A DNA stretch of 48,877 bases from Streptococcus mitis (GTDB lineage: Bacteria > Bacillota > Bacilli > Lactobacillales > Streptococcaceae): NCBI RefSeq assembly GCF_009496285.1, contig NZ_WIJK01000017.1:1-48877 (forward strand), given 5' to 3'. A program made the position numbers and the translations under genes. The notes beneath the pieces were generated by a model that saw only the letters and a program-made list of their open reading frames with translations, was not told where the DNA came from and ran no database searches. Within the stretch, counting starts at the first letter, position 1. Every line of letters starts with the position of its first letter. Positions 47,507-48,877 of the stretch are shown piece after piece.

Positions 47507-47617
47507 CTATCTCAACCGTTCTTGTCCTAATTTCAACAATTCTTCCAAATTTTTTATCTTCTCAAAATACAATTTTGTCATCCATCTACTACTTTGATTC
47601 ATATACTTCAAAGCCAT
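47507..47617 (-). CDS. Possible small protein or gene remnant, 36 aa
   Basis: An open frame MALKYMNQSSRWMTKLYF... ends in an amphipathic helix rich in Leu, Lys and Glu (EKIKNLEELLKLGQERLR) and stops at 47507-47509, just before the OLD gene. The frame stays open upstream to about 47668 without an ATG. No Shine-Dalgarno precedes the ATG. It could be a real small protein, the tail of a decayed gene, or chance. Confidence 0.25.
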   Translation of the reverse strand: MALKYMNQSSRWMTKLYFEKIKNLEELLKLGQERLR

Positions 47618-47725
47618 ACATGAAAATAAACAAATATGATTTAAAGAAAAATACTCATTTAAAAATTATTTTCAGAAATTAGATTTAAAACTTTTTTAGC
47701 ATCTCAAATTATAAAATTAAAATAA

Positions 47726-48301
47726 CTAAATTACTTCTGAACTGTATATGTTCTTTTGTACTTTAAGATACTCTTTTAGATTAATAATTTTGTCGTTATG
47801 ATTAGTTTTTCTTTTAGTTTCATTATTATATATATAGTTGTTTGCTTCAGCAAACTGCTCTGTATAAGTTTTCACCAATTCAAATAATTCATCAAGAGAG
47901 GTATCTAATTCTAATTTCTTTAGCAGAGATTCATTTTTATTTAAGAAATTTAAAAACTTATCAATATCTTTCTCAGTCAATTCTCCTTTTTGAGCGGTAA
48001 TTAAATACTGAGTTAACCTCTTTATTAAAGTTTTTGATACACTATTCATCTGAATACTACGATAGCCGTAATAACCAACTCCTCCTACAGCTAAAACTCC
48101 TGCACCTATTAGCCCAATTTTTATAGCCTTGTTGCCAATTAATTTATTTGCAGTATCTTTAGAAAGATCCACTGCTCTAAGATGTTTAATAATTTGTCCC
48201 TTATTATTTCTGATAACAGAACCAAATTGTTTGTATATACCTGATTCTAAACCCTTTTGAATTTCGTTATGTATAACTAAATTAATATTATTGTTAACCA
48301 T
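47726..48301 (-). CDS. Unknown protein with one Gly-rich hydrophobic segment
   Basis: 191 aa. The N-terminal region (1-58) is polar. A hydrophobic glycine-rich segment follows (about 58-80, AIKIGLIGAGVLAVGGVGYYGY), then a helical Lys/Glu/Leu-rich domain (about 85-150) and a basic tail. The glycine spacing resembles a glycine-zipper membrane insertion helix, though a soluble role is possible. AAGGGAG gives a good ribosome site, and TGGTACAAT (about 48334-48342) is a likely extended -10. It lies between an McrC-like fragment and the Gabija-like pair, all on the same strand, with 246 nt before the OLD gene. A membrane effector or sensor in defence is possible but unproven. Confidence 0.7.
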   Translation of the reverse strand: MVNNNINLVIHNEIQKGLESGIYKQFGSVIRNNKGQIIKHLRAVDLSKDTANKLIGNKAIKIGLIGAGVLAVGGVGYYGYRSIQMNSVSKTLIKRLTQYLITAQKGELTEKDIDKFLNFLNKNESLLKKLELDTSLDELFELVKTYTEQFAEANNYIYNNETKRKTNHNDKIINLKEYLKVQKNIYSSEVI

Positions 48302-48333
48302 AATAAAACTCCCTTATAAAAAACTTCCCTTAA

Positions 48334-48342
48334 ATTGTACCA
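48334..48342 (-). promoter_or_regulatory. Possible promoter of the 191-aa gene
   Basis: Minus-strand TGGTACAAT reads as an extended -10 about 33 nt before the ATG. The 290-nt gap up to 48591 shows no gene or clear terminator otherwise. Confidence 0.4.
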
Positions 48343-48591
48343 TCAATTGTGACTCTTAACACTACACTAATATTTAAATTTAGAAAATGAAAAGAAGTTT
48401 AATTCAATGTGTAACAAAGATAATTGAATTTGATTAAATGAATATATATAGCCTTAAAAACAGAATCTCAAATCTAAATTATAGCTAGAAACTAGTCTCG
48501 TTACTAATTTTTATTTCATTAATCTTATTCTTTAATCATTTATAAATTTTATTAGACCACTATATAGAAATCTGTTGAATAAGATGAGTAT

Positions 48592-48877
48592 TCAAAGATT
48601 TAATTTATCCAAAAATTGTTTTTCGCTCTTTTTTATACTATCCACAAATTCTTCATATCTTGAAGCTTTTGGAATTTTGAGCCCAATCTTTTCTACTCGG
48701 ACATCTTCATTTTTTGTAGGAGTGACTTCAGTTCTTACTCCCGTCATTAAATAAAGTATTTTATGATGTTCCTCTTTTGAAGGATGGAAAAAATACGCTT
48801 GTTTACAATCAAATCGAAACATGTAGGATAAAATCTGAGAATAATCACTGTTTTTAATATTATTTTGAGGTTTATAT
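48592..48877 (-). CDS. McrC-like PD-(D/E)XK nuclease, C-terminal fragment cut by window edge
   Basis: The frame stays open to the right edge, so the 5' part lies outside. The visible 94 residues include NNIKNSDYSQILSYMFRF, DCKQAYFFHPSKEEHHK and the end KKSEKQFLDKLNL. The pattern of a D-Y-Q-I-L-S-Y helix, a strand ending in a hydrophobic-P, and a final tail is what I expect after the catalytic core of McrC, the nuclease-associated subunit of the type IV McrBC restriction system. Other PD-(D/E)XK nucleases share it. If correct, an mcrB-type GTPase gene should lie just upstream, beyond the edge. Confidence 0.5.
   Translation of the reverse strand, partial: YKPQNNIKNSDYSQILSYMFRFDCKQAYFFHPSKEEHHKILYLMTGVRTEVTPTKNEDVRVEKIGLKIPKASRYEEFVDSIKKSEKQFLDKLNL

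Noticed and set aside
42339..48877. A direct repeat of the guaA 3' end marking the far attachment site
   Set aside because: I looked for a second copy of the last bases of guaA on both strands in the island part and saw none. It may lie beyond the right edge.

Overview
The window is chromosomal DNA of a mitis-group Streptococcus (S. mitis, S. oralis, S. infantis or a close relative of the pneumococcus). The evidence is the protein set: a 407-aa RodA, EzrA of 575 aa, a PgdA whose catalytic residues fall at the pneumococcal positions (D275, H326, H330, H417), ClpE behind a CtsR box, metK behind an SMK-box riboswitch, and a giant LPXTG beta-galactosidase of the BgaA type. No rRNA, tRNA or CRISPR array was seen. 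Assignments rest on reading motifs and on recalled family knowledge, with no database search.

Layout. 1-180: gene-free left edge with two hairpins. 183-5945: glycolysis (pfkA-pyk) and dnaE, all on the minus strand. 6062-8650: a B3/4-domain protein, a glyoxalase-family protein, and the infC-rpmI-rplT operon with an attenuated leader and a probable ATA start for IF3. 8701-12846: pgdA, a Ser/Thr-rich membrane-anchored protein and ezrA. 12928-19829: HAD phosphatase-gyrB, rodA-DJ-1 and the DinG-type exonuclease/helicase. 19948-23428: a 61-aa protein, a dead IS1182-like element inserted exactly into a terminator loop, and nnrD with an unknown partner. 23491-31941: an intergenic repeat and the 2703-aa beta-galactosidase with its cre site. 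32064-34537: folD and an amino-acid ABC transporter. 34665-39810: a YkuJ-like protein, a second copy of the intergenic repeat, clpE, a Nudix hydrolase, a DUF1827 protein and metK. 39937-42338: a GntR regulator divergent from guaA.

From 42339 to the right edge the DNA becomes markedly AT-rich and changes character. It follows the 3' end of guaA, a known integration spot for genomic islands. All genes there are on the minus strand: the tail of an McrC-like nuclease cut by the window edge, an unknown protein with one hydrophobic segment, an OLD-family ATPase/TOPRIM nuclease overlapping a UvrD-like helicase (a Gabija-type pair), and an unrecognised 195-aa third cistron. This is a phage-defence island. 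The unknown genes around the Gabija-like pair are the best candidates here for something undescribed.

Regulatory features stand out elsewhere. Three genes (pgdA, the HAD gene, the dinG-like gene) have a -10 box 5-7 nt before the ATG and no usable Shine-Dalgarno, suggesting leaderless mRNAs. The Nudix promoter has its consensus -35 in the loop of the clpE terminator. The IS sits in the loop of what was the shared terminator of two convergent genes, with an 8-bp target duplication.
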